From positions 23,396 to 87,395 of the forward strand of contig CAUVDV010000001.1 in assembly GCA_963550755.1 (NCBI GenBank): a stretch of DNA of 64,000 bases. Reading direction: 5' to 3'. Source of the stretch: W11650 sp963550755. GTDB taxonomy: Bacteria; Bacillota; Clostridia; Lachnospirales; Vallitaleaceae. Positions 26,455 to 35,198 of the stretch are shown piece after piece; the stretch's first letter is position 1; every line of letters starts with the position of its first letter. Under the pieces are notes generated by a model, which worked only from the letters and a program-made list of their open reading frames with translations, had not been told where the DNA came from and made no database searches. The translations under genes and the position numbers were made by a program.

Positions 26455-27435
26455 TCAGCTATTATTTTTTGATTCGACTATTTTCCTGTTCCTTTCTTCA
26501 TCCTCGGCCAGCTTACGCCGAGCCTCTTTCAAACGCCGTTCCTCATCCCTTGAACGATACGCGCTGACAATAAAGTACAGCACAATAATTAGCAGAAAGG
26601 GCAGCGCTGACAAAAAGTAAGAATCAACAATATAAGGCTTTAAATAATTAGTGATCGCATAAGCCAAACCAAAGAAGAAACTCATAATGGTTGCGCCTAC
26701 CGGCATACCGTTGCCAATAGTAGCCGCCGCCATCCCGACAAAACCGCGGTTTGCCGTCATATTCCGAATAAAAAAATTATTATAGCCCATAGACAAATAC
26801 ATACCGCCTAAGCTGCCAATAGCGGCCGCCAGCACAAAGGCCAAAGTATAAATTTTTCGCGGATTAATCCCTACGGATTCCGCCGCTTTGGGATTTTGTC
26901 CAGACGCTCGAATCCGTAAACCCAATTTAGTCCGAAACAGCAGAAACCAGACGACAAATACCATTACCAAAGCGATATAAGTAAACAGATTATGCCCAGA
27001 AATAATAGCCCCCAGAATAGGAATATCCTTGATCAAAGGAATATCAATATTTCCTAATGAAAGGCTCTGAACCACTCCGGCAGTGGTATTTTTTGTTCCT
27101 GTCGCCAAATAAACCACAAAAACCGTTCCCGCCACCAAAGACATGTTCAAGGAAATAGACATCAGATATAAATCGACTTTCATAACAAAGCTGGCGAAAC
27201 ACAGAAACAGCGCTAAAATAATCGAGCATATCATCCCGCAAAAAATACCCAGCCACACATTCTGAAATAACGCGCTAAACATAACTCCAGCTAAAGAAGA
27301 GGTCAGCATCATCGCCTCTGCGGCCATGTTTAAAAGACCCGCCTGTTGCGAAATGGTAGAACAAAGGGCAACAAAAATCAAGGGCGTAGAAATGCGAATC
27401 AAGGAATAGATGAAGTTCGTAATATAAACCAGCAT
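26455..27435 (-). CDS. BMP-type ABC transporter permease 2 (NupQ/YufQ-like)
   Basis: A 326-residue permease with 8-9 membrane helices, ending in a long charged tail (RSRDEERRLKEARRKLAEDEE, about 290-320). It contains the family segments QAGLLNMAAEAMML (about 29-42) and GLRIRASGQNPKAAESVGINPRKI (about 172-195), the latter being the EAA-like loop that docks on the ATPase. It belongs to the RbsC/BPL_permease group that pairs with BMP lipoproteins to import nucleosides and related compounds. Its start codon overlaps the stop of permease 1 by one base (TAATG). Confidence 0.9.
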   Translation of the reverse strand: MLVYITNFIYSLIRISTPLIFVALCSTISQQAGLLNMAAEAMMLTSSLAGVMFSALFQNVWLGIFCGMICSIILALFLCFASFVMKVDLYLMSISLNMSLVAGTVFVVYLATGTKNTTAGVVQSLSLGNIDIPLIKDIPILGAIISGHNLFTYIALVMVFVVWFLLFRTKLGLRIRASGQNPKAAESVGINPRKIYTLAFVLAAAIGSLGGMYLSMGYNNFFIRNMTANRGFVGMAAATIGNGMPVGATIMSFFFGLAYAITNYLKPYIVDSYFLSALPFLLIIVLYFIVSAYRSRDEERRLKEARRKLAEDEERNRKIVESKNNS

Positions 27436-28544
27436 TATGCCACATCTCCTTTCTTAGCTTCCGCCCGGCGGGAAATATCAAAAATAACCTTCCGCCGAAT
27501 CCCGCCCAAAAATTCTTCCGCCGCTACAAACAGGATAATTACCGAGGAGAGCATAGTAACCAATTCAATCGGAATATTGGTATTAGCATTTAAGACTGCT
27601 GCTGCCTGCCGGATATAAGCCATAACAAAGGCTGTAATCGGTACATATATAGGCTTTTTCTTCGCCATAACCGCTACCAAGAGGCCATCCATTCCAACGT
27701 TAGTGAGCATGGACAAAAAGTAAGAATCATACAGTCCAAAAACCTCAACCGCAGCCGCCGCGCCGGCAAATAAACCGCCAATAAGCTGAGCCAGATACAT
27801 CATTTTTTTGGCATTAATTCCGGAATAAACAGCAAACAACAAGTTATCGCCGCAAATTCGAATCTTAACCCCCAAAGGCGTGCGGTAAAAAATGAAAAGA
27901 CCAATCGCCACGCCAATCAGCGCCACCCAAAAGCCACCCGTGAAGTTGCTGCCATTCCAATAACGGGTAAAGCGCATATTATCCGGATAGTTGGCTGTGC
28001 TTAGGAAAGACACGCTTCGATCGGCTACCGTACCTTTTAAAACCCAAAGAGCAGCATATAAGCAAAACATATTCATGATGGTAGAGGTCACCATTTCATT
28101 GGCTCCCAAATGTTCCCGGCCAAACGCCGGAATCATTAGAATAACGGCACCAGTAATCATACAGATGAGCACGATAATCGTCAGGTTTAAAACCTTAGGC
28201 AGCCCAGGCATGCTGTTCAACCCAAAAGTAGTGCCAAACATCAACAGCAATACCGGCATAGGCGCTAAGTTAATAGCGCCTTCGCCCGCCAAATTCAGCC
28301 GGCCAGCGGCGTAAATATAACACATTCCCATGCCCGTCAGCATATATGATGCCCATTTAGCCATGACGTGACCAAAACGGCGTTTGGTCATAAAGGGACC
28401 AATCATAAAATTTCGAACTGCTTCACCGGCATCTGAACCACTCATGGCAACGATAACGGCCACGCAAATTAAAAACGCAATTACAATCCCCAAAAATACC
28501 CGTAAGAACTCAAAAAAGGAATCCACTCTCTCAACTTTTTTCAA
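27435..28544 (-). CDS. BMP-type ABC transporter permease 1 (NupP/YufP-like)
   Basis: A 369-residue integral membrane protein with about ten helices. The segments AAGRLNLAGEGAINLAPMPVLL and TPLGVKIRICGDNLLFAVYSGI mark it as the larger permease of BMP-type importers. Its start overlaps the ATPase stop by four bases (ATGA), the hallmark of translational coupling, and it is followed by permease 2 with a one-base overlap. Together with 26455 it forms the channel. Confidence 0.9.
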   Translation of the reverse strand: MKKVERVDSFFEFLRVFLGIVIAFLICVAVIVAMSGSDAGEAVRNFMIGPFMTKRRFGHVMAKWASYMLTGMGMCYIYAAGRLNLAGEGAINLAPMPVLLLMFGTTFGLNSMPGLPKVLNLTIIVLICMITGAVILMIPAFGREHLGANEMVTSTIMNMFCLYAALWVLKGTVADRSVSFLSTANYPDNMRFTRYWNGSNFTGGFWVALIGVAIGLFIFYRTPLGVKIRICGDNLLFAVYSGINAKKMMYLAQLIGGLFAGAAAAVEVFGLYDSYFLSMLTNVGMDGLLVAVMAKKKPIYVPITAFVMAYIRQAAAVLNANTNIPIELVTMLSSVIILFVAAEEFLGGIRRKVIFDISRRAEAKKGDVA

Positions 28545-30091
28545 AACAAATCCCCCATTTCTTCTGGCGCCATAACCTTAAGGCCCAGCATATACTCGCC
28601 AAGTTCATCGGTAGTGAGCTTTTTAAGATCCGTAAACTGTGCCGCAAACCTGCCTTTGTGCATTACCAAAAGTCGATCGGAAACTTCCATGATTTCATTC
28701 AAATCGGAAGAAATCAATAAAGAGCCATAGTTTTTTTCCCTGGTATACCGGACCAACAGTCTACGAATTAAATCTGTCGTTCCAATATCAATTCCGCGAG
28801 TAGGTTGATTCGCCAGAATAAAGTTTGCTCCGCTGCAAAACTCTCGAGCAATAATGACTTTTTGAATATTTCCGCCAGACAGAAAACGGACGGATGATCT
28901 GCTGCCGGTACAGGCAATTTCAAATTCCTGAATACACTTATCTACAAACTGATTCAATTCGCGTGTATTTAAAAATAAGCCTTTTTTAAACTTTTTATTT
29001 TCCAAATAAATAGATGCAATATTATCCCAAACCGATAAATTAGGGGCAATGCCATACTTCATCCGATCTTCAGAAATATGAGCCAAACCCAACTGGCGAA
29101 TTTGTTTAATCGTTTTTCCGGTCGTTTCCGTACCATTAAGAACAATCCTGCCATCTGTTCGGGAAAGTAAACCGGATATGATTTCGGATAATTCTGTTTG
29201 CCCATTTCCTTCTACGCCGGCAATGCCGACTACCTCTCCGGCTCGAACACCAAACGTCACATCATTTAACACACGCTTGCCGATATCGTTCACATAATTC
29301 AATTTATCTACATGAAAAATCGTTTCCTTCGGCTGAACCTTGTCTTTTTCTATTTCCAAAACTACGTCCCGTTCTACCATCATCCGCGAAAGCGCCACTG
29401 CGTTCAAATCCTTGATTTCTCCCCGACCGGTGACCCGGCCGTGGCGCAAAACCGTGCAGCGATCACATAATTCAATGACTTCCTCCAGCTTATGCGAAAT
29501 AAAAATAATGCCATAGCCCTGTTCCCGAAGTAATTTCAATTGAACAAACAGTTCCCTGGTTTCCTGCGGAGTCAAAACAGCAGTCGGCTCATCCAAAATT
29601 AAAACCCGGGCGCCGCGAATCAATGCTTTTAGCAGCTCTACTTTCTGCTTATAACCCACACTAAGATCGCGGATTAACATGCTAGGGTCAACACCTAACT
29701 GGTACTTATCAGCAGCCTCCTGTACCATTTGTATTGCTTTTTTGCTGTCATATACCTGTCCACGGCCAGGCTCCATACCAAGCATAATATTATCCGCAAC
29801 GGATAAATTGGGCACCAGCATAAAATGTTGATGCACCATGCCAATACCCTTGGCAATGGCATCTAATGGATTGGAAATTTTGGTTTCAACGCCATTAATC
29901 AATATCTTTCCTTCCTGACAAGTTTCGTGTCCAAATAAGATTTTCATTAATGTCGTTTTACCGGCTCCATTTTCGCCAATTAATGCATGAATCTCTCCTG
30001 CGTTCACAGCCAAAGTAACATCTTTGTTTGCCATAAAACCGTTGGGGTAAACCTTGGTAATACCCTCCATTTTTAGAAGTTCTTTAGGCAT
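28541..30091 (-). CDS. ABC transporter ATPase, tandem nucleotide-binding domains (NupO/RbsA-like)
   Basis: A 516-residue ATPase with two ABC domains. Domain 1 has Walker A GENGAGKTTL and Walker B VLILDEPTAVLT; domain 2 has a degenerate Walker A (GVEGNGQTEL), signature LSGGNIQKVIIA and the switch region NQPTRGIDIGTT. The domain-1 signature is LSVGYKQKVELLKAL. This is the normal layout for simple-sugar and nucleoside importers of the CUT2/BMP type. I choose ATG 30091 because GGAGGAG lies seven bases ahead. A hairpin (30119-30140) separates it from the lipoprotein gene. Confidence 0.93.
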   Translation of the reverse strand: MPKELLKMEGITKVYPNGFMANKDVTLAVNAGEIHALIGENGAGKTTLMKILFGHETCQEGKILINGVETKISNPLDAIAKGIGMVHQHFMLVPNLSVADNIMLGMEPGRGQVYDSKKAIQMVQEAADKYQLGVDPSMLIRDLSVGYKQKVELLKALIRGARVLILDEPTAVLTPQETRELFVQLKLLREQGYGIIFISHKLEEVIELCDRCTVLRHGRVTGRGEIKDLNAVALSRMMVERDVVLEIEKDKVQPKETIFHVDKLNYVNDIGKRVLNDVTFGVRAGEVVGIAGVEGNGQTELSEIISGLLSRTDGRIVLNGTETTGKTIKQIRQLGLAHISEDRMKYGIAPNLSVWDNIASIYLENKKFKKGLFLNTRELNQFVDKCIQEFEIACTGSRSSVRFLSGGNIQKVIIAREFCSGANFILANQPTRGIDIGTTDLIRRLLVRYTREKNYGSLLISSDLNEIMEVSDRLLVMHKGRFAAQFTDLKKLTTDELGEYMLGLKVMAPEEMGDLF

Positions 30092-30118
30092 TTGCGGACT
30101 CCTCCTCAAACGAATAAA

Positions 30119-30140
30119 CGAGCGGCGATTCCGCCGCTCG
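30119..30140 (-). terminator. Intercistronic hairpin after the BMP lipoprotein gene
   Basis: CGAGCGGCG pairs perfectly with CGCCGCTCG around an ATTC loop (9 bp). No long T run follows in the transcript, so it is more likely a partial terminator or a 3'-end stabiliser that lets the lipoprotein be made in excess over the membrane components, as is common in binding-protein operons. A similar hairpin occupies the same place in the second BMP operon (57396-57456). Confidence 0.6.
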
Positions 30141-30174
30141 CCCTTTTAAAAAGCATTTATTTATCAGCACATAT

Positions 30175-31362
30175 TTATTTTGTAAATTCAACGTCAATGT
30201 TATCGCGATAATTTGCAAAAGCATCATAAGAGGGGAAGTCAAAATAAGAAACAACTTTGATCTCTCCGCTGGCAATCTTTGCAGAAATATTAGAAATCTG
30301 TTTCTGAACATCTTCCGGTGTATTCTGCTTATACCAGTCATTTTCCACTAAGCCTGTACCGCCTTCGGCAATACCATAAACATGATTGCCCGGTTTAATC
30401 CCACTGGCCTCTCCATTAATATTTTTCAACAACAGCGCCACACAAGGTTCAATATTTTTTAACATGGAAGTAACCATTGATTTATACCCTTGAACATCGC
30501 CAACGGTTTCAAAATAGGTGTACTGATCATAATCAGTTCCAATAATGAACTTTCCTTTTTCATAGCCGCCTTTTTCATCCGCCGCCTGCATTGCTCCCAG
30601 TGAAACAGAAGCGCCAACATTATACACATAGTCACAGCCATTATCCATAACAACATTCACGGACTCATAATCGCCTTGGACAGTAAGTTCACCCATGTAG
30701 GTATACATAGAATCAACATTCAATCCCATATTTTTTCTGGCATGCTTTACGCCGCACAGCCAGCCCACACCAAAATCGTTACAAATAGGCACATCCACAT
30801 TGATAACACAGCCGACTTTACCGGACTTTGTCATCAAGGCCGAATAAACGCCAGCTAAAAAAGAACCTTCATTTTGGGCAAAAGAAACACCATAAATATT
30901 ATCAGTCCCACTGAAATCCGTAGAAGGAGACGTATCATACAAAATAAAAGTAGTGTCAGCCCACTCACCGCTCTTGGACTTTTCAATAATAGTATCCGAA
31001 ATATACCAGCCCATTGCCATGACAAAGTCATAATGTTTTGTGTCCAAAGCATCAATTAAAGAATTCACAGCCTGCGAACTATCATTGCCATATTCAACCA
31101 AAGTTACGTCATAGCCATATTTTTCTTTAGCTGCCTGTGCTGCCCGCCAACCCATATCAGCCAAGCCAAAGTCTCCAATATAAGCGGCATAATACAACAT
31201 TGTTTTGCCAGAAGCTGGCTTTTCATTTCCCGTATCTGCAGGATTCTTGGTATCGGTGGACTCCTTCGCCTCAGGCGCAGTCTTTTTATCTTCGCTCTGG
31301 GTGCAAGATATCAGACTCATACACATGACAAACATCAAAACAATTGCCAATCCTTTTTTCAT
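30175..31362 (-). CDS. BMP-family substrate-binding lipoprotein (Med/BmpA-type)
   Basis: A 395-residue secreted lipoprotein: basic start (MKKG), hydrophobic core, lipobox LISC with lipidation at about Cys20, then a charged Thr/Lys/Glu-rich tether (25-50). The mature domain shows BMP hallmarks: YAAYIGDFGLADMGW, VYGVSFAQNEGSFLAGVYSALM (SFAQNEGSFLAG is the family signature) and a C-terminal IASGEIKVVSYFDFP. BMP proteins bind nucleosides or related ligands (for example autoinducer-like and riboflavin-like compounds in some relatives). First gene of the 17-gene operon, divergent from the DeoR regulator across 670 bases of AT-rich DNA. The ligand is unknown and should define the pathway. Confidence 0.92.
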   Translation of the reverse strand: MKKGLAIVLMFVMCMSLISCTQSEDKKTAPEAKESTDTKNPADTGNEKPASGKTMLYYAAYIGDFGLADMGWRAAQAAKEKYGYDVTLVEYGNDSSQAVNSLIDALDTKHYDFVMAMGWYISDTIIEKSKSGEWADTTFILYDTSPSTDFSGTDNIYGVSFAQNEGSFLAGVYSALMTKSGKVGCVINVDVPICNDFGVGWLCGVKHARKNMGLNVDSMYTYMGELTVQGDYESVNVVMDNGCDYVYNVGASVSLGAMQAADEKGGYEKGKFIIGTDYDQYTYFETVGDVQGYKSMVTSMLKNIEPCVALLLKNINGEASGIKPGNHVYGIAEGGTGLVENDWYKQNTPEDVQKQISNISAKIASGEIKVVSYFDFPSYDAFANYRDNIDVEFTK

Positions 31363-31472
31363 ATTTTCCCTCCTGTTTAATTATTTGCTTTGCTTCAACG
31401 CTCCGAAACGTTAATATTATGTTCATATTATGCGCATTTATATGTTCCGTTTTTTAAAAAAATCATATCAAG

Positions 31473-31511
31473 CATTTTTCAAACATTTTTCAAACATTTT
31501 TCAAACATTTA
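31473..31511. repeat. Three tandem 11-bp repeats, candidate DeoR operator
   Basis: CATTTTTCAAA is repeated exactly at 31473-31483, 31484-31494 and 31495-31505, followed by a partial copy (CATTTA). Eleven bases is about one helical turn, so a protein would meet identical faces. DeoR-family repressors often bind direct repeats near the promoters they control. The repeats lie within the presumed leader of the importer operon. Confidence 0.5.
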
Positions 31512-31610
31512 TAGATAAATATTTTGTTGCTCACATATCGAATCAGGAAGTAATTTTCATGCATTTTACACAATGCTTCTTTTTCTTTTCTTGTTTTTTT
31601 GTTTGTTATT

Positions 31611-31639
31611 ATCCTACACGCTTTCCAACAGGAAGTCAA
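31611..31639 (-). promoter_or_regulatory. Candidate promoter for the importer/SIS operon
   Basis: On the minus strand TTGACT (31639-31634), 17 bases, TAGGAT (31616-31611). Five of six and four of six matches to the sigma-A consensus. It would give a leader of about 240 bases containing the 11-bp repeats. Other choices in this AT-rich region cannot be excluded. Confidence 0.3.
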
Positions 31640-31802
31640 TATGTTTTTTTATATACACACAAAGTCGAATTTAAATGTTCTTTTTGTTTTCTTTTTTGTC
31701 TTTTTCCTTGTTCGAAATGCTGTGTTTTTATTTGTTGTTTTGTGCAGTTTGCATTTTGTCTCAACATTGACAGCGTCCAAATGAGCGTTTGAAAATCCAA
31801 TG

Positions 31803-31831
31803 TAGACAATTTCAAATTGTTCTGCTATAAT
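31803..31831 (+). promoter_or_regulatory. Sigma-A promoter for the DeoR-family regulator
   Basis: TAGACA (31803-31808), 17-base spacer, TATAAT (31826-31831). The leader would be about 195 bases to the ATG at 32035. A second TATAAT at 31837-31842 lacks a matching -35. Confidence 0.6.
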
Positions 31832-32034
31832 AATTATATAATGCTTTTGTTCACAGCGAACATTTTTGTATCCTAAGAACTTAATTTTCGCATATTTTTA
31901 AAATCATCTTCTGCACTTGCTGAAAATTATCTTATTGGCACAATATTGATCTTTCCCAGCTGAATTTTCCGCTCGCTTTTTAACCGTAAAGCCTAACGTA
32001 TAAACCCTATTTAATGTAGAACGAGGAAATTGAA

Positions 32035-32799
32035 ATGAGTAATAATATATCTAGACGTGATCAGATTTTTAATCTTTTAGAAATTCAAGAACAAATGTCG
32101 GTGTCAGAATTAGCCAATTATTTTAATGTAACCGAAACTACTATTCGCCGTGATTTGATCCAAATGGAAACACGCGGTGAGATTATCCGAAAACGAGGTT
32201 ACGCTATCCTTCCTGATCAGGGGCATAATTTAGCCATCCGCCGCCGAAATACCTTTCTGGAAGAAAAACAAAGAATTGCCGCTAAAGCGATTGAATTATG
32301 CCGCAACGTTCATTCTGCTGCCTTAGATTCCGGAACCACTGTTGCAGAACTCGTCCGGCTTTTGCTTAAACAGCGAAATGAAAAAAAAATGGAGCTTATT
32401 ACCTGCTCCCTTTCTATTGCCTATGAAACTTGCAAATATTTTCACACCTATGTTCCAGGCGGACTTGTTTTTCCAGATGAAATCTCCGTCGGCGGTTCCA
32501 GTATGTCTAATTATTTTCAAGGTGTTACTACCGATATTGCCTTTCTCGGCAGCACTGGCATCGCCTCAACCCCGGGACTAACAGTGTCCTATCTGCCTAT
32601 GTTAGATGTAAAACGAGCCCTAATAGCGAGCGCTATCAAGAAAGTAGCTCTTGTGGATTCTTCTAAGTTCACTACCCGAGGAATTTATACTTTTTGCAAA
32701 TTTGATGAATTAGATGTTTTAATTACCGTACAAACCGAACAAAATGCGCGCGCCTTAGAAGAAATCGCAAAACATGATGTTGAAATTGTACTGGCCTAA
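32035..32799 (+). CDS. DeoR-family transcriptional regulator
   Basis: A 254-residue DeoR-type repressor. The N-terminal winged helix-turn-helix (about 7-60) has MSVSELANYFNVTETTIRRDL followed by METRGEIIRKRGYA, the family signature. The C-terminal sugar-phosphate-sensing domain, related to ribose-5-phosphate isomerase, has LDSGTTVAELV (about 94-104), the SVGGSSMSN loop and VDSSKFTTRG (about 208-217). Family members sense phosphorylated sugars, which supports the idea that the adjacent pathway passes through a sugar phosphate. GAGGAAATTGAA precedes the ATG. It is transcribed away from the 17-gene operon and is its obvious regulator. Confidence 0.93.
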   Translation: MSNNISRRDQIFNLLEIQEQMSVSELANYFNVTETTIRRDLIQMETRGEIIRKRGYAILPDQGHNLAIRRRNTFLEEKQRIAAKAIELCRNVHSAALDSGTTVAELVRLLLKQRNEKKMELITCSLSIAYETCKYFHTYVPGGLVFPDEISVGGSSMSNYFQGVTTDIAFLGSTGIASTPGLTVSYLPMLDVKRALIASAIKKVALVDSSKFTTRGIYTFCKFDELDVLITVQTEQNARALEEIAKHDVEIVLA

Positions 32800-32948
32800 C
32801 GTCAACTTTCTTTTTACAAGCAAATATTTAAATGCTAGAAATGTCAAAGACTTTTTCCACTTCTATCATCTAAATGAAAGATAAAACCCCACCAGGCAAA
32901 GCGCCGGCTTTTCCTAATAATTTTATCTTCTTCGTTTTTCCCCGCCCC

Positions 32949-34079
32949 TTACTCAAACGCCGCCGCCACCTTGGTCAGCAACTCGCGGATTTCCAAATGC
33001 TGCGGACAGACTCGTTCGCATTTGGCGCAGCCGATGCATTCCGAGGCCTTACCGTGGCCGCCTCCGGTCAGACTGTTTTTATAGTAATATTTGGCGTTCC
33101 AACCGTGAAAAGCTTCCCGCGAGTTCAGGGCCGCAAACATATCCGGTATCAGGATTGCTTTTGGACACTTATTTTCCTCAATGCAATAGCGGCAGGACGT
33201 ACAGGGAATCAAATTTAAATCCTTAAAAATAGCGCAGACTTTGGAAACCGCCGCCATTTCCGCTGCCGACAGCGGCTGAAAATCGCGCATCACGCTGATA
33301 TTGTCCTGCATTTGCGCCGGCGTGCTCATGCCCGACAGCACCATGACCATTTGCGGAAAGCCGGCCGCGAAACGAAGCGCGTAGCTGGCATTGCTGCCGC
33401 CGTTTAATTCCCGCAAAACCTGATCCGCCGCAGGTGGCAGATTAACTAAACTTCCGCCCTTGACCGGCTCCATGACAATCACCGGTTTGCCATATTTTTC
33501 GCAAACCTCGTATATCCGGCGGCTGTCAACCGAAGAGTCCTCATAATCCACATAATTAAACTGAATCTGCACCACCTCAATTTCCGGGTGCTCCGCCAAA
33601 ATCTGATCCAAAACCTCCGCCCGATCGTGGAAAGAAATGCCGAAATGGCGGATCAGGCCTTCCTCTTTCAAGCCATAAGCCGTTTCATATGCCCGGCAGC
33701 GCTTAAACTTTTGATAATTATTTTTATCCTGAGCGTGCATCAGGTAAAAATCAAAATATTCAACCCCGCACCAGGCCAGCTGCTGCTCAAAGAAAGGCCT
33801 GATCTCCTCCTGTGTCTTAAAAAACGAATCCGTCAGTTTGTCGGTCAGCAAAAACTGCCGGCGCTCATAGCGTTTGGCCACGCAATCGGCAATCGCCGTT
33901 TCCGACAGGCCATTTAAATAACCATGCGCCGTATCAAAATAATTAAAGCCGGCGGCGATAAATTCATCGGTCATTCGAATAAACTCCGGGTAATTAACTT
34001 TCTCTCCATCCATGGGCAGGCGCATACAGCCAAAGCCCAAATTGCCCTGCATCTCCGGGAAAAATTGATTTTTCATCAT
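32949..34079 (-). CDS. Aldo/keto reductase with C-terminal 4Fe-4S ferredoxin domain
   Basis: A 376-residue protein. Residues 1-270 form the aldo/keto reductase barrel with the catalytic Asp/Tyr in FDTAHGYLNG, Lys in LTDKLTD and His in LMHAQD. The C-terminal 100 residues carry two cysteine clusters, CTSCRYCIEENKCP and CIGCAKCERVCP, for iron-sulfur clusters. Such fusions are common in anaerobic Firmicutes and are thought to couple NAD(P)H and ferredoxin-type electron flow to carbonyl reduction; the substrate is unknown. GGAGGAAAGG precedes the start. GC content is back to the flanking level here, which puts this gene outside the low-GC island. Confidence 0.88.
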   Translation of the reverse strand: MMKNQFFPEMQGNLGFGCMRLPMDGEKVNYPEFIRMTDEFIAAGFNYFDTAHGYLNGLSETAIADCVAKRYERRQFLLTDKLTDSFFKTQEEIRPFFEQQLAWCGVEYFDFYLMHAQDKNNYQKFKRCRAYETAYGLKEEGLIRHFGISFHDRAEVLDQILAEHPEIEVVQIQFNYVDYEDSSVDSRRIYEVCEKYGKPVIVMEPVKGGSLVNLPPAADQVLRELNGGSNASYALRFAAGFPQMVMVLSGMSTPAQMQDNISVMRDFQPLSAAEMAAVSKVCAIFKDLNLIPCTSCRYCIEENKCPKAILIPDMFAALNSREAFHGWNAKYYYKNSLTGGGHGKASECIGCAKCERVCPQHLEIRELLTKVAAAFE

Positions 34080-34180
34080 AACCTTTCCTCCTTTTGGCGT
34101 ACTGCTTATACTTTAACCTATCAGCCAAACCACATTCAAACCATTTCCGTCAGCTAATTCTTGCTTTTCCGCCTATCAGT

Positions 34181-34810
34181 CTATACTGGCTGCTCCTGCC
34201 ATTTGCTTTCAATCCACGCCACGGTGCCCGCCACAAAGTCATCCATTTCCGCGGCGCTAAGATAGGGAAAATCACGGTTTTCAGCCGGCGCCGACAAATA
34301 AAAATCCGTAATATACTTAATTTGCCGACTAAACACATCCGCCGGATAAAAATCAAAGTAGACATTGGCAAAGCTTTTTATCGGAGCAAACCTAGTAAAA
34401 AATACAAAATTCGGATTTTTCTGCAAAAACACAAAATCCTGTCCATACCAGTCCTCTTTGATTGTCCGAATAAACTTAGGATCCTTAGCCAAAAGCGCTG
34501 CGTATTTTCGCCGGTAAAGCTTCGACCAGGCAATATCAGTCAGCAAATGAAAGTAATACCCCAAATAAAAGGGATATTTTTCATCTTTCACTTGCAGATA
34601 TTTTTGCCGAAAATCCTCGGCGTCAATCTCCGTGCTGCCCTTTTTATACCAATGAGTAATCTCCTTGTCGGGGGTATATCCGCTCCCGTCTTCGTTCGGC
34701 ACGCCGCAGTCCGGCGCGATATTGCCGACTAAAAACTCGGCATTATTCAGGTCCGCTTGTTTCTTCATAAAATAATCTGCTATCCGCATATGTCCAATCC
34801 AAGTTGCCAT
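34181..34810 (-). CDS. Zinc-dependent phospholipase C-like protein
   Basis: A 209-residue protein with the pattern of the bacterial phospholipase C/S1-P1 nuclease-like fold (Zn_dep_PLPC): WIGHMRIAD (His8), NIAPDCG (Asp), ITHW, YYFHLLTDIAW and, near 195, FVAGTVAWIE. The spaced His/Asp residues are those that bind zinc in the family. There is no signal peptide, so it is cytoplasmic, and bacterial members of this small group have no tested role. It follows the aldo/keto reductase in the same direction with about 100 bases between them. Function assignment is at fold level only. Confidence 0.65.
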   Translation of the reverse strand: MATWIGHMRIADYFMKKQADLNNAEFLVGNIAPDCGVPNEDGSGYTPDKEITHWYKKGSTEIDAEDFRQKYLQVKDEKYPFYLGYYFHLLTDIAWSKLYRRKYAALLAKDPKFIRTIKEDWYGQDFVFLQKNPNFVFFTRFAPIKSFANVYFDFYPADVFSRQIKYITDFYLSAPAENRDFPYLSAAEMDDFVAGTVAWIESKWQEQPV

Positions 34811-35198
34811 CCTAACTCCTTCCTATTGACTTAACTTCCCCTGCCAAAAGCTTTTGCCTTTCCGCCGCCCGAACGAGCAGCCCAGCCAAAAAACGCAGCC
34901 TCTTGGCAAACCAAGCGCAAAACGCAGTCTTCTCGCCAACCCAAAATATCAAACGCTTCGCTTTCCGCCCAACGACGGCCAAGCTTTTAGCGAACCATAT
35001 AAGCTGATACCTATCGAACAAGCACAATTTTTCCGCAAATAGGAAAAGGCATTCCGCCAGTCAAAAATATCACAATACCGACAAATATATAGCCGTCAAC
35101 CAAAAAAATCGCAAGAACCCTCATATTTTCGGCAAACGCCGCCAGACTTGGCCAAGGCGACCAGCCAAAAATATTTTGTCAAGCACGCGAAAATCAGG
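34811..35198. other. Intergenic region with 30-bp repeat units
   Basis: Holds two clear units of the 30-bp family also found at 10341 (34883-34912 and 34913-34942) and a decayed third. After that, A-rich sequence with short inverted repeats continues to the end of the ABC permease gene (35199), and I see no clean terminator or gene. Confidence 0.5.
34883..34942. repeat. 30-bp tandem repeat, second locus (two units)
   Basis: Units at 34883-34912 and 34913-34942 share the motif AAAACGCAGYCT and the CCAACC/CAAACC end with the 10341 array, and have the same 30-base period and orientation. Confidence 0.6.

Larger units (their letters stand above)
31363..32034. promoter_or_regulatory. AT-rich divergent control region between importer operon and DeoR gene
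   Basis: Six hundred and seventy bases with long T and A runs on one strand and no believable gene; the open frames are low in complexity and Phe-rich. It contains three 11-bp direct repeats (31473-31505), a good promoter toward the regulator (31803-31831) and a weaker candidate toward the operon (31611-31639). The length and composition are unusual for a two-way promoter region and leave room for a long leader RNA. Confidence 0.6.

Noticed and set aside
31430..31792. 120-codon Phe/Cys-rich membrane protein
   Set aside because: Produced by T-rich intergenic DNA, with no ribosome-binding site, lying across the repeat and promoter region.
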